Shown: piece after piece, positions 16,665 through 25,734 of the stretch
Numbering within the stretch: position 1 is the first letter of the stretch
Layout of the letters: each line of letters starts with the position of its first letter
NCBI RefSeq assembly: GCF_934754915.1
Contig: NZ_CAKVKB010000019.1
Coordinates: 1-45,006 of the forward strand
Reading direction: 5' to 3'
Origin: an uncultured Clostridium sp.
GTDB taxonomy: Bacteria > Bacillota > Clostridia > Clostridiales > Clostridiaceae
DNA: 45,006 bases
Translations under genes and position numbers: made by a program
The notes under the pieces: generated by a model
The model's input: only the letters and a program-made list of their open reading frames with translations
What the model was told of the DNA's origin: nothing
The model's database searches: none

Positions 16665-18020
16665 ATGAACAGCAATAATATACTAGAGACAATAAAGATG
16701 ATTGAGGAAGAAAAACTCGATGTAAGAACTATAACAATGGGTATTTCTTTACTTGACTGTATAGATCCAGATGGAGATAAAGCAAGAATTAAAATATATG
16801 ATAAGATAACAAAATCAGCAGAAAAACTAGTAACTGTTGGAAGACAGATAGAATCAGAATTCGGTATTCCAATAGTAAACAAGAGAGTATCAGTAACTCC
16901 TATATCTCTTATAGGTGGAGCTACAAATGAAACAAGTTATGTCAAGTTTGCAGAAACATTAGATAAAGCAGCAGCAACACTTGGAATAGATTTCTTAGGT
17001 GGTTTTTCTGCATTAGTACATAAAGGATGCACAAAGGGCGATAAAATATTAATAAGCTCTATTCCAGAAGCACTTGCTACAACAAAATTGGTATGTTCAT
17101 CTGTAAATGTAGGTTCTTCAAAGACTGGAATAAATATGAATGCCGTAAGAGATTTAGGGCATATTGTAAAACAGACAGCAGAATTAACTAAAGATACTCA
17201 TGGTTTTGGATGTGCAAAGCTTGTTATCTTTGCTAATGCAGTAGAAGATAATCCATTTATGGCAGGAGCATTTCATGGAATTGGAGAAGCAGAAAGAATC
17301 ATAAATGTAGGAGTAAGTGGACCAGGAGTTGTAAAGAGAGCTCTTGAAAAAGTAAGAGGAGAGTCATTTGATGTTGTTGCTGAAACAATAAAGCAGACAG
17401 CATTCAAGGTTACAAGAATGGGAGAACTTGTTGCTAAAGAAGCATCTAAGAGATTAAACGTTCCATTTGGAATAGTGGATTTATCATTAGCACCTACACC
17501 AGCAGTTGGTGATTCAGTTGCTGAAATATTAGAAGAAATAGGATTAGAACAAGTTGGAACTCATGGTACAATTGCAGCACTTGCAATGCTTAATGATGCT
17601 GTTAAAAAAGGTGGAGTTATGGCCTGCAGTCACGTTGGAGGATTAAGTGGAGCTTTCATACCAGTTTCTGAAGACCATGGAATGATAGATGCAGTTGTAA
17701 GCGGTTCATTAAATCTAGAAAAATTAGAAGGAATGACTTGTGTATGTTCAGTAGGACTTGATATGATAGCAATACCTGGAGATACACCAGCATCAACAAT
17801 TTCAGGAATGATTGCTGATGAAGCTGCAATTGGTGTAATAAATAATAAGACAACAGCTGTAAGAATAATTCCAGCACCAGGATGCAAGGTTGGAGATATG
17901 GTTGAATTTGGAGGACTTCTTGGAAGAGCTCCAGTAATGAAAGTCAATGAAAAATCTTCTGAAGCATTTGCTAACAGAGGAGGAAGAATTCCATCACCAA
18001 TCCATTCATTTAAAAATTAA
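16665..18020 (+). CDS. UPF0210 / PFL-family protein
   Basis: A 451-residue cytosolic protein of the UPF0210 (DUF711, 'PFL family') group. The family resembles glycyl-radical enzyme folds in structure, but its activity is not established to my knowledge. The sequence is colinear with the family over its full length: N-terminal DVRTITMGISLLDCID, central LIGGATNETSYVKFAETLD, and Gly/Ala-rich C-terminal region ending GGRIPSPIHSFKN. It has no signal peptide or membrane helix. AGGAGGGG precedes the ATG. It is the second gene of a two-gene operon with the ACT protein and ends at a strong hairpin. Confidence 0.93.
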   Translation: MNSNNILETIKMIEEEKLDVRTITMGISLLDCIDPDGDKARIKIYDKITKSAEKLVTVGRQIESEFGIPIVNKRVSVTPISLIGGATNETSYVKFAETLDKAAATLGIDFLGGFSALVHKGCTKGDKILISSIPEALATTKLVCSSVNVGSSKTGINMNAVRDLGHIVKQTAELTKDTHGFGCAKLVIFANAVEDNPFMAGAFHGIGEAERIINVGVSGPGVVKRALEKVRGESFDVVAETIKQTAFKVTRMGELVAKEASKRLNVPFGIVDLSLAPTPAVGDSVAEILEEIGLEQVGTHGTIAALAMLNDAVKKGGVMACSHVGGLSGAFIPVSEDHGMIDAVVSGSLNLEKLEGMTCVCSVGLDMIAIPGDTPASTISGMIADEAAIGVINNKTTAVRIIPAPGCKVGDMVEFGGLLGRAPVMKVNEKSSEAFANRGGRIPSPIHSFKN

Positions 18021-18067
18021 AGCATCTATTAATTTATATTGTTAAAAAATAAATCTGCATAAATTGT

Positions 18068-18118
18068 AAATAGAGTATGTGAAGCTGAGAATAAGTTTTG
18101 CATACTCTATTTTTTATT
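18068..18118 (+). terminator. Intrinsic terminator after UPF0210
   Basis: AAATAGAGTATG (18068-18079) pairs with CATACTCTATTT (18101-18112) and is followed by TTTTATTTT. Confidence 0.85.
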
Positions 18119-18250
18119 TTGCAAAATAAAATGAAAATGCATTTGAAGATTAATTTTAAAGCTGGCCAGGTACAGCAGAACTGTTATTCGACAAATAAAA
18201 AGAAAAAATAATAAATATAGACGAATTATACTTATAAAATAATTCATATA

Positions 18251-18277
18251 TTGACAAAAAAGATAATTTAGTATAAT
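18251..18277 (+). promoter_or_regulatory. Promoter of the split chemoreceptor gene
   Basis: TTGACA (18251-18256) and TATAAT (18272-18277) with a short 15-bp spacer, about 45 bp before the start. No chemotaxis sigma factor (SigD) element is evident. Confidence 0.5.
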
Positions 18278-18322
18278 TACATATTGTAAGAAATGTATTA
18301 GAGTATTATGGGAGGTGTATAA

Positions 18323-20335
18323 ATGAGCAAAACTAAAAGTATAAAATTAGATATAATAATAAAAATAACATGTATATCTATTCTGATTTTTGGAATTGCT
18401 TTTGCAGGAACTTTTATAGTTATCAATAAGAGTTTTAATGAGACAAAATATCAAAGTATGGAAAGAATAATCAATGATCAAAGTATAATAATTGAAGAAA
18501 GAATGAACAATATTGTAAAGATAAGTAAAACAATTGCAGCAGATGAAACCGTTTCAGATATGAGTTTATCAGCAGAAGATAAAAATGAGAGATTTTTAAA
18601 ATATATAAATGAACTTGGATTGCGTTCAATTGGACATGTTGATTCAGAAGGAAATCTTGTTTCTACAGATGGATTTTCAAATGATGTTTCTGAAAAAGAA
18701 TATTTTAAAAATGCAATGAAAGGGACTGAATTTTATATAAGTAATCCATCTTTTATAAAGGGCACAGATGAACAAATAATATATACTATGGTTCCTATTA
18801 AAAATGGAAGTGAAGTTAAAGGTGCAATTACATGTACATTTGATTCAAGCTTTTTATCAGAATAAATAAAAAATTTGAAATATTACAATGGAACAGGAAA
18901 ATCATACATAATAAGTAACAAAGATGTAGTTATTGCATCAGATGATTTGGATGATGTAAAAAATCAAATGAATTTAATAGAAGAATCACAAGATAATCCA
19001 TCATTAAAAGAAGCAAATGAAATTTATAATTCTATGATTGCAGGCGATACAGGAATAAAGAAATTTAATGATGGTACAGAAAAATATGTTGTATATGCGC
19101 CTATAGAAGGAACAAATGGATGGTCTATTGCGTTAGAAATTGAAAGCAGTATTGTAGATAAAGATTCTCAAAGAATAATGAAAATATTTATAGGTGTTGC
19201 TGTTATAGGAATTGTTATGTTAGTGGTATTTGGATGGCTTTTTGGCGAAAGTATTGGTAAAAGGCTAATTAAATTAAAAGATAGTTTATCTATTTTAGCA
19301 AATGGTAATTTTAATCAAGAACTAGATAGTGCTGAAATAAAAAAGGAAGACGAAGTTGGAGAAATATATAGATCATTAAATATAATGATAGATTCTATTA
19401 AAGATATTGTTTCAGGAGTAAAGAATAATGTGCAGATGCTTAAAGTTCAAGCAGATACACTGGGAGAGTCATCTGAACACATTAAAGTTGGGTCAAAAGA
19501 TATTTCAGCAGCTATGGATGAAACAGCTCAAGCTAATACAAGTCAAGCACAGCAGCTTTTGGAAGCTAATACTAATATGAATCAATTTGGAGACAATATA
19601 AATACAATGAATATGAGCATTGATGAACTGGCTCAAATATCAGAAGTTATTGAAAAGCAAGTAGATGACAGTAATAAAAATATTGGACAGCTTCAATCTG
19701 TAGTGAGAAATTTTGAAAATAGTTTTAACATGTTTAGTGAACAGGTTCAAAAGATGAATGAAAAAACATCATCTATAGGAAATATTACAAGTTCAATAGA
19801 ATCAATTGCAGAACAAACTCAAATGCTTGCCTTAAATGCGGCTATAGAAGCAGCAAGGGCAGGAGAAGCTGGAAAAGGCTTTAGTGTTGTTGCTGAAGAA
19901 GTGAGAAAACTTGCAGATGAGAGTAAAAAATCTGTAAGTGAAATTGGAAGCATAATAAAAAGTATTTCAGATGAATGTCAAAATATTATTGAATCAACTG
20001 AACATATAAATTCACAGGTTACAATACAAAAAGGTAAGATAGAAGGAACTGTTGAATCATTTAACAAAATTACAAATGGACTTGAAGAAATTACACCTAA
20101 AATTGCTGATATATCTAAAGCATCAGAAGAAATCAATACAAAAAAGAAGGGAATCATAAACATAGTGGAAAATGCAAGTGCAGCAGCAGAAGAAGTTTCT
20201 GCAAGCACAGAGGAAGTTGCAGCAACTTCATCTGAATTCCAAGGTACAGTTAATGAAATAGAGAAAGTATCAGAGAAAATTTTAGATTCCATTTCAGAAT
20301 TAAAAGAAAAAATAGACAAATTTATTATTGAATAG
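18323..20335 (+). pseudogene. Methyl-accepting chemotaxis protein split by an in-frame TAA
   Basis: Two open stretches, 18323-18865 and 18866-20335, are in the same frame and separated only by a TAA at 18863-18865. The sequence reads SFLSE, stop, IKNLKYYNGTGKSYII, with homologous content on both sides. Read through, it is a normal chemoreceptor of about 670 residues: TM1 (about 13-35), extracellular dCache-type sensor (about 40-280), TM2 (IFIGVAVIGIVMLVVFGWLF), HAMP, and signalling domain with the conserved tip TQMLALNAAIEAARAGEAGKGF. No frameshift is seen. The downstream part has no ribosome binding site for its TTG/ATG, so a signalling-only product is unlikely. A GGGAGG ribosome binding site precedes the first ATG. 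Either a recent nonsense mutation or a sequence error. Confidence 0.8.
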
Positions 20336-20349
20336 TAATATATTCATAG

Positions 20350-20396
20350 AGCTTGTTTAAGAAATGCGAATTACTTTTCTTAAACAAGCTTTTTAT
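20350..20396 (+). terminator. Intrinsic terminator after the chemoreceptor
   Basis: AGCTTGTTTAAGAAA (20350-20364) pairs perfectly with TTTCTTAAACAAGCT (20376-20390), followed by TTTTA. Confidence 0.9.
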
Positions 20397-20414
20397 GTAT
20401 ATTAAGATAATTTC

Positions 20415-20443
20415 TTGACTGAAACATTTAAACAATATACACT
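20415..20443 (+). promoter_or_regulatory. Promoter of the YgiQ-family gene
   Basis: TTGACT (20415-20420), 17-bp spacer, TACACT (20438-20443), leaving a leader of about 100 nt before the start codon. Confidence 0.6.
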
Positions 20444-20551
20444 ATTATGAGTGATAATATAATGAAGATATTTCAATTAAAATGGAGAAAAACTTTAGAA
20501 AATGAAATTTTAATTTATATAATCTATTTTTTTTAATGAGCAGGTGAAAAG

Positions 20552-22546
20552 ATGACAAGTGAGAAAAAATTTCTGCCCATAAGCAGACGTGATATGGATG
20601 AAAGAGGATGGGAGCAGTGTGATTTTATAATTGTAACTGGAGATGCATATATTGATCATCACAGCTTTGGAACTGCAATCATATCAAGGGTACTTGAACA
20701 TAATGGATATAAAGTAGGAATTATACCTCAGCCTGACTGGAAGAATATTTATGATTTTCAGAAATTAGGACGTCCTAAATATGCATTTCTGGTTAATGCG
20801 GGAAACATGGATTCAATGGTTAATCATTATACAGTAAGCAAGAAGAGAAGAGAAAAGGATATGTATTCTCCAGGTGGGAAAATGGGACTTAGGCCTGATT
20901 ATGCAACTATTGTATATTGCAATAAAATAAGAGAAGCATACAAGGATATTGATATTGTAATTGGTGGAGTTGAAGCAAGCCTTAGGAGATTTGCGCATTA
21001 TGACTATTGGGAAAACAAAGTTAGAAAATCTATACTTTTGGATAGCAGTGCTGATCTTTTAATATATGGAATGGGTGAAAAACCTATAGTTGAGATTGCT
21101 GAAGGATTAAAAAACGGAGTGCGTGCTAAAGACATAAATTATGTAAGAGGAACATGTTATCTTGCGCGTAATTTGGATTATGTACAGGATTATATTGAAA
21201 TTCCATCATATAAGGAAGTTGTTAATGATAAAAAGAAATATGCATATGCAAGTAAAGTAGAGTATCAGGAACAGGATTCTGTAAGAGGAAAGGTAATTGT
21301 ACAGAAGCACGGAGATATGTACATGGTTCAGAATGTACCACAGCCTCCTTTAAACAGAGAGGAACTTGATGAGGTTTATGATCTTCCATACATGAAAAAT
21401 TATCATCCAATATATGAGAAGTATGGCGGAATTGCTGCAATTGAAGAAGTGAAATTTAGTACTGTAAGTTCAAGAGGATGTTTTGGAGACTGTAAATTCT
21501 GTGCTATTACGCTTCATCAGGGCAGAGTTGTTCAAAGCAGAAGCAAGGAATCTATATTAAAGGAAGTTGAAGAAATAACACATCTTCCAGATTTTAAAGG
21601 ATATATACACGATGTTGGAGGACCTACAGCCAATTTTAGAAAACCTGCATGTGATAGACAGCTTGCTTTTGGTGCATGTAAGGGAAAAGAATGTCTTTCT
21701 CCAAAGGTGTGTAGTAATATGAATGTTGATCACACTGAATATCTGGATTTATTGAGAAGTATAAGACAAATGCCTGGAGTAAAAAAAGCTTTTGTACGCT
21801 CAGGACTTAGATATGACTATATAATGGCTGATAAAGATGATACTTTCTTTAAAGAACTTGTTGAGTATCATGTAAGCGGACAGCTTAAGGTAGCACCAGA
21901 ACATGTTTCAGAACAGGTATTAAAGTATATGGGTAAACCAAGCGGAGATACATATAATAAATTTGTAGACAAATTTAATAAAATAACAAAAAAAATAGGG
22001 AAAAAACAGTATATAGTACCTTATTTAATGTCTTCACATCCAGGAAGTACATTGGATTGTGCAATAGAACTTGCAGAATATTTAAGAGATATAAATTATC
22101 ATCCAGAACAGGTACAGGATTTTTATCCCACTCCAGGAACACCTTCAACGACAATATATTATACAGGTATAGATCCAATAACCATGAAGGAAGTTTATGT
22201 CCCAAAAACAAAGCATGAAAAAGCAATGCAGAGAGCTCTGCTTCAATATAGAAATCCTAAATATTACAATCTTGTTTATGAAGCACTGACAGAAGCAGGA
22301 AGAACTGATTTGATTGGAAATGGTTCTAAATGTCTTATACGAGATAAATTTAAAAACCATAAGTCTGGAAATAGAAATGATAAATTTAAACTGGATAATG
22401 GGAAAAATAAGTTAAAAAGCAATGAAAATAAAAATCATAAAACCATGAAAGACAGGAGTTCAAAAAATAAACAAGATAAATCTTTTAAAAACTCTAATAG
22501 AGGAGGAAAGAATAAACTTTCATCAAAATCTAGAAGGAGCAGATGA
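20552..22546 (+). CDS. YgiQ-family radical SAM protein (UPF0313)
   Basis: A 664-residue radical SAM protein; reaction and substrate are unknown for this family. An N-terminal domain (FIIVTGDAYIDHHSFGTAII) precedes the radical SAM barrel, whose [4Fe-4S] cluster ligands are the Cys of SSRGCFGDCKFCA (C-x3-C-x2-C). Further conserved segments are GGPTANFRKPACDRQ, LKVAPEHVS and YLMSSHPGST. The last 75 residues are a low-complexity Lys/Asn/Ser tail (KNHKSGNRNDKFK...), strongly basic, which could bind nucleic acid or simply be a species-specific extension. The ATG at 20552 follows GAGCAGGTGAAAAG. It seems to stand alone. Confidence 0.93.
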   Translation: MTSEKKFLPISRRDMDERGWEQCDFIIVTGDAYIDHHSFGTAIISRVLEHNGYKVGIIPQPDWKNIYDFQKLGRPKYAFLVNAGNMDSMVNHYTVSKKRREKDMYSPGGKMGLRPDYATIVYCNKIREAYKDIDIVIGGVEASLRRFAHYDYWENKVRKSILLDSSADLLIYGMGEKPIVEIAEGLKNGVRAKDINYVRGTCYLARNLDYVQDYIEIPSYKEVVNDKKKYAYASKVEYQEQDSVRGKVIVQKHGDMYMVQNVPQPPLNREELDEVYDLPYMKNYHPIYEKYGGIAAIEEVKFSTVSSRGCFGDCKFCAITLHQGRVVQSRSKESILKEVEEITHLPDFKGYIHDVGGPTANFRKPACDRQLAFGACKGKECLSPKVCSNMNVDHTEYLDLLRSIRQMPGVKKAFVRSGLRYDYIMADKDDTFFKELVEYHVSGQLKVAPEHVSEQVLKYMGKPSGDTYNKFVDKFNKITKKIGKKQYIVPYLMSSHPGSTLDCAIELAEYLRDINYHPEQVQDFYPTPGTPSTTIYYTGIDPITMKEVYVPKTKHEKAMQRALLQYRNPKYYNLVYEALTEAGRTDLIGNGSKCLIRDKFKNHKSGNRNDKFKLDNGKNKLKSNENKNHKTMKDRSSKNKQDKSFKNSNRGGKNKLSSKSRRSR

Positions 22547-22565
22547 TTTATTTAATTGTTACAAT

Positions 22566-23027
22566 TTACTTAACTATAAAATTGAGAGTAAAGACAGCTT
22601 CTTCATATTGTGATAATGAACCTATATTTATGCCTGTTTTAAGTTCGTCAAGATCAGTGATTAAAACAGGTGGATTACTATTTAAGATATAATATCCATC
22701 TACAAATTTTAAGTCTTCAAGAAGTTCAGTAAAATCATCAATAACTGTTACAGATTCGGCTTTTATTGAATTGAAATTTTTTACATTAATTTGATAGGTT
22801 ACAGCTTCTCCAGTTATTGGTACTTCCTTTTCTGGAAAAGCGATTTTTTTACATCTTACATCTGGCTTATGCTCAGTAGTTTCTAACTGATAATCTTCTA
22901 CTTATCCATCTGATGCTGCACCATTTAAACTTAGTGATCTTGGGTCTTCTTCATTACCAACACCATGAAATTTAAAATATAAATAAATCATCAGAGCAGC
23001 ATATGCAGGAATGAAACATATATTTGG
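22566..23027 (-). pseudogene. Fragment of a GEVEDY/DUF11-type surface protein with in-frame TAA
   Basis: No intact gene spans 22547-23280, but on the minus strand one frame is clearly coding-like. It reads GVGNEEDPRSLSLNGAASDG, a TAA at 22904-22902, then VEDYQLETTEHKPDV, then a DUF11-like beta-sandwich repeat (VTYQINVKNFNSI...VTVIDDFTELL...GINIGSL) and a stop at 22568-22566. The stop falls within the motif DGEVEDY, where Glu (GAA) would be expected, so G-to-T gave TAA. The upstream end is also truncated by a TAA near 23030, with no start codon or ribosome binding site, and no LPXTG or other anchor follows. This is a decaying remnant of a large extracellular adhesin-like protein. Confidence 0.65.
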
Positions 23028-23280
23028 TTAATCAGATATAATACAATATATTAGATTTCTATTTCATATGTTACTTCTATGAAAGCTAAATAATTTTTTA
23101 AAATTGTCTGTGCTTTGTTACAAATTTCTTTTATTTATTTTAGAGTATTGCGCCTGTTTGTATAAATGTGACATAATAATTATATAAATTAAAATTGACA
23201 ACTAGAAATTGCTGATAAATGTTTCATAATATTGTTTAGAAGTTTTAGCAATTAATACATTTAAGGAAGGTATAATAAAT

Positions 23281-24582
23281 ATGTTTGGAATAAGTGGTTT
23301 AGGGAAAGAGAATGTAACAAGAAAGAGTATTACAAGAAAATATAAAAATGCAAGAATAACAATTCTTGATGCAAAATATAAGAAAGTTGATGGAATAGAT
23401 GTACTTCTTGATGAGGAAAAAGTAGATAAGCTGTTTAGCGATATAAATAGAGCATGTGAAGTTAATAATTCAAGACATAATCCAAGCAATAAGAGAATTC
23501 TTATTGCTAATGATGAAAGTAAAATTGAAGAACTCATGAATAGAGAGGAAAAAGAGGAACTTAAAGAAACTGTATTTAATGATGAATTTATGGATGTTTA
23601 TGAGCCAAGATATAGTATGGATCAAGTTTATCTTGAAGAAAAAGAAAAGAAACAAATAATAACTACATTAAATATTAAGAAGCATGAAAATATAATATAC
23701 AGACAATGGGGATTTAAAGATAGTTATGGTGGAAACAGACCTGTTATATTTAATTTTTTTGGAGCTCCAGGTACGGGAAAGAGCATGGCTGCAGAAGCTG
23801 TTGGAAAATATCTTGGAAAGAAGATTTATTCAATAAATTATGCAAATCTTGAATCAAAATATGTGGGACAGACACCTAAAAATATTAAGAAGGCCTTTGA
23901 AAAAGCGAAGGAAGATGATGCTGTACTTGTATTTGAAGAAGCAGATTCGTTTTTAGGAAAACGTCTCACAAATATAACTCAATCAGCAGATTATGGTGTA
24001 AATATAACAAGAAGTGTTATGCTTTTAGAACTTGAAAAATTCTCAGGAGTTGTAATATTTACTACGAATCTTTTAGAAAATTATGATGAAGCATTTAAGA
24101 GAAGAATTCTTGCAAGCGTTCAGTTTAAAATGCCTGATGAAAAGGGAAGAAAGGTTATATTTGATGTTCATATTCCAGAGAAGCTTCCACTTGCAGAAGA
24201 TGTTAATTCAGAAGTCCTTGCAAAAGAATTTACCAATGTATCAGGAGCAGACATTAAGGATATAATATTTATGGCAGCAGTAAATGCAATTGAAAGAACT
24301 GAAAAGGAAATTAATAGAGAAGAAGATAAAAAAGATGAAAATAAGTTTATAGTAATAAATGCAGAAAAAGAGGTTGCAGCTGACGAATCTGAAGAGGAAA
24401 ATTCTGAATATGAATCAGAACAAAATGAGAATACGGCACCAAAGGAAATTGAAAAAGAAAATCATCATGAAAGTGCATTTACAGATGCTGAGGAACCTGA
24501 AGAAAATGGTATAGATACAATTGTTACTATGGATGATTTTAGAGAAGCATATAGAAATATTAAAAATAGATATGTTTCTTAA
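23281..24582 (+). CDS. AAA-family ATPase with acidic insert
   Basis: A 433-residue cytosolic AAA ATPase. The N-terminal region (1-150) is unassigned. The AAA core has Walker A GAPGTGKS (161-168), a pore-loop-like KYVGQT (about 193-198), Walker B AVLVFEEAD (about 214-222), sensor 1 FTTN and an arginine-finger-like FKRRI, resembling the FtsH/Cdc48/spastin branch. No protease or membrane domain is present, so it is probably an unfoldase or remodeller with unknown client. Between the lid helices and the last 20 residues lies an acidic insert (about 345-410) rich in Glu, Asp and Asn, likely disordered. AAGGAAGG precedes the ATG. It is 30 bp upstream of exonuclease III and possibly cotranscribed. 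Confidence 0.85.
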   Translation: MFGISGLGKENVTRKSITRKYKNARITILDAKYKKVDGIDVLLDEEKVDKLFSDINRACEVNNSRHNPSNKRILIANDESKIEELMNREEKEELKETVFNDEFMDVYEPRYSMDQVYLEEKEKKQIITTLNIKKHENIIYRQWGFKDSYGGNRPVIFNFFGAPGTGKSMAAEAVGKYLGKKIYSINYANLESKYVGQTPKNIKKAFEKAKEDDAVLVFEEADSFLGKRLTNITQSADYGVNITRSVMLLELEKFSGVVIFTTNLLENYDEAFKRRILASVQFKMPDEKGRKVIFDVHIPEKLPLAEDVNSEVLAKEFTNVSGADIKDIIFMAAVNAIERTEKEINREEDKKDENKFIVINAEKEVAADESEEENSEYESEQNENTAPKEIEKENHHESAFTDAEEPEENGIDTIVTMDDFREAYRNIKNRYVS

Positions 24583-24612
24583 AGACTGAAGAAGATTTTA
24601 ATAGGGAGATTG

Positions 24613-25377
24613 ATGAAATTGAAAAAGTTAATATCATGGAATGTAAATGGTCTGAGGGCTTGCGTGAAAAAAGGCTTTTTAGATTATTTTGAAGAAGTAG
24701 ATGCAGATATATTTTGTATTCAGGAAACAAAACTTCAGCAGGGACAGATCGATTTAGAACTTGATGGATATTATGATTATTGGAATTATGCAGAAAAGAA
24801 AGGTTATTCGGGAACTGCAGTATTCAGCAAAGAAAAACCTCTCAATGTAAAGATAGGTCTTGGAATTGAAGAACATGATAAAGAAGGTAGAGTAATAACT
24901 TTAGAATATGAAAATTTTTATCTTGTAAATGTGTATACTCCAAATTCCAAGCAGGGCCTTGCAAGAATAGATTATAGAATGGAATGGGAAGATGTATTTA
25001 GAAATTATCTTAAGGAAATAGAAAAAGATAAGCCTGTTATAGTATGTGGTGATTTAAATGTTGCGCACAATGAAATAGATCTTAAAAATCCAGGAAGTAA
25101 TAGAAAAAATGCAGGATTTAGTGATGAAGAAAGAAATAAGATGACTGAACTGTTAAGCTGCGGTTTTATAGATACATTTCGATATTTTTATCCACATGCT
25201 GAAGGAATATATTCATGGTGGTCATATAGATTTAATGCAAGAGCAAATAATGCTGGATGGAGAATTGATTATTTTCTTGTATCAGAATGTTTAAAGGAGA
25301 ACCTTAAAGATTCTAAGATTCATACATCAATTGAAGGCTCTGATCATTGTCCAGTAGAGCTAGATATACAATTATAA
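24613..25377 (+). CDS. xth: Exodeoxyribonuclease III / AP endonuclease
   Basis: Mg2+-dependent exonuclease III-type enzyme (ExoA) of 254 residues that cleaves DNA at abasic sites in base excision repair. Characteristic elements: ISWNVNGLRA at the N-terminus, the metal ligand Glu in FCIQETKL (E38), GDLNVAHNEIDL (catalytic Asp and Asn), WWSYRFNARANNAGWRIDYFLVS and the C-terminal catalytic SDHCPVELD. A TTG at 24610 extends the frame by one codon, but ATG at 24613 after GGGAG is the better start. Upstream is the AAA ATPase 30 bp away. Confidence 0.95.
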   Translation: MKLKKLISWNVNGLRACVKKGFLDYFEEVDADIFCIQETKLQQGQIDLELDGYYDYWNYAEKKGYSGTAVFSKEKPLNVKIGLGIEEHDKEGRVITLEYENFYLVNVYTPNSKQGLARIDYRMEWEDVFRNYLKEIEKDKPVIVCGDLNVAHNEIDLKNPGSNRKNAGFSDEERNKMTELLSCGFIDTFRYFYPHAEGIYSWWSYRFNARANNAGWRIDYFLVSECLKENLKDSKIHTSIEGSDHCPVELDIQL

Positions 25378-25403
25378 AATAGGATATATTATGATTTGAT
25401 TGT

Positions 25404-25443
25404 GCCAGGATATGAATTATAAAATGTTTATATCCTGGCTTTG
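25404..25443 (+). terminator. Hairpin after exonuclease III
   Basis: GCCAGGATAT (25404-25413) pairs with ATATCCTGGC (25430-25439), with only a short U-run (TTTG). Likely a moderate intrinsic terminator. Confidence 0.65.
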
Positions 25444-25502
25444 TCATTTATGCATTTTGAAGGACACAAATAATAAGAAAAACAATATATAAAAATTCAT
25501 AT

Positions 25503-25592
25503 ATTCTAATTAATAATGTACAATTGACAATGAAGGGTGAAATCTTTTTAATTATTATGTAGTTTTATTATTAAAACATATATATTAAATTA
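25503..25592. repeat. Dispersed AT-rich repeat, copy 2
   Basis: Contains ACAATTGACAATGAAGGGTGAAATC and, further on, TTTTTAATTATTATGTAGTTTT. The reverse complement of 29283-29370 carries CAATTGACAATGAAAAATGAAATC (quoted here as a family pattern) and the same AATTATTATGT block. The rest of the 357-bp gap shows no gene. Confidence 0.5.
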
Positions 25593-25734
25593 TATAAGTG
25601 TAAAACTGTAATATTAAAATTTTAAAACAAACAACAAAGATTGAAAATTAAGAATAATTAAACTTATAGTTCGTTAGAATTATAAATGGTTTTCTATCAA
25701 ATGTTACAACTAGATTATACAAGGAGGATATATA

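Noticed and set aside
23050..23145. Minus-strand frame ending FIEVTYEIEI, upstream of the AAA gene
   Set aside because: Looks slightly coding-like but is short, has an in-frame TAA and no start or ribosome binding site. Could be more of the surface-protein remnant; not enough to call.
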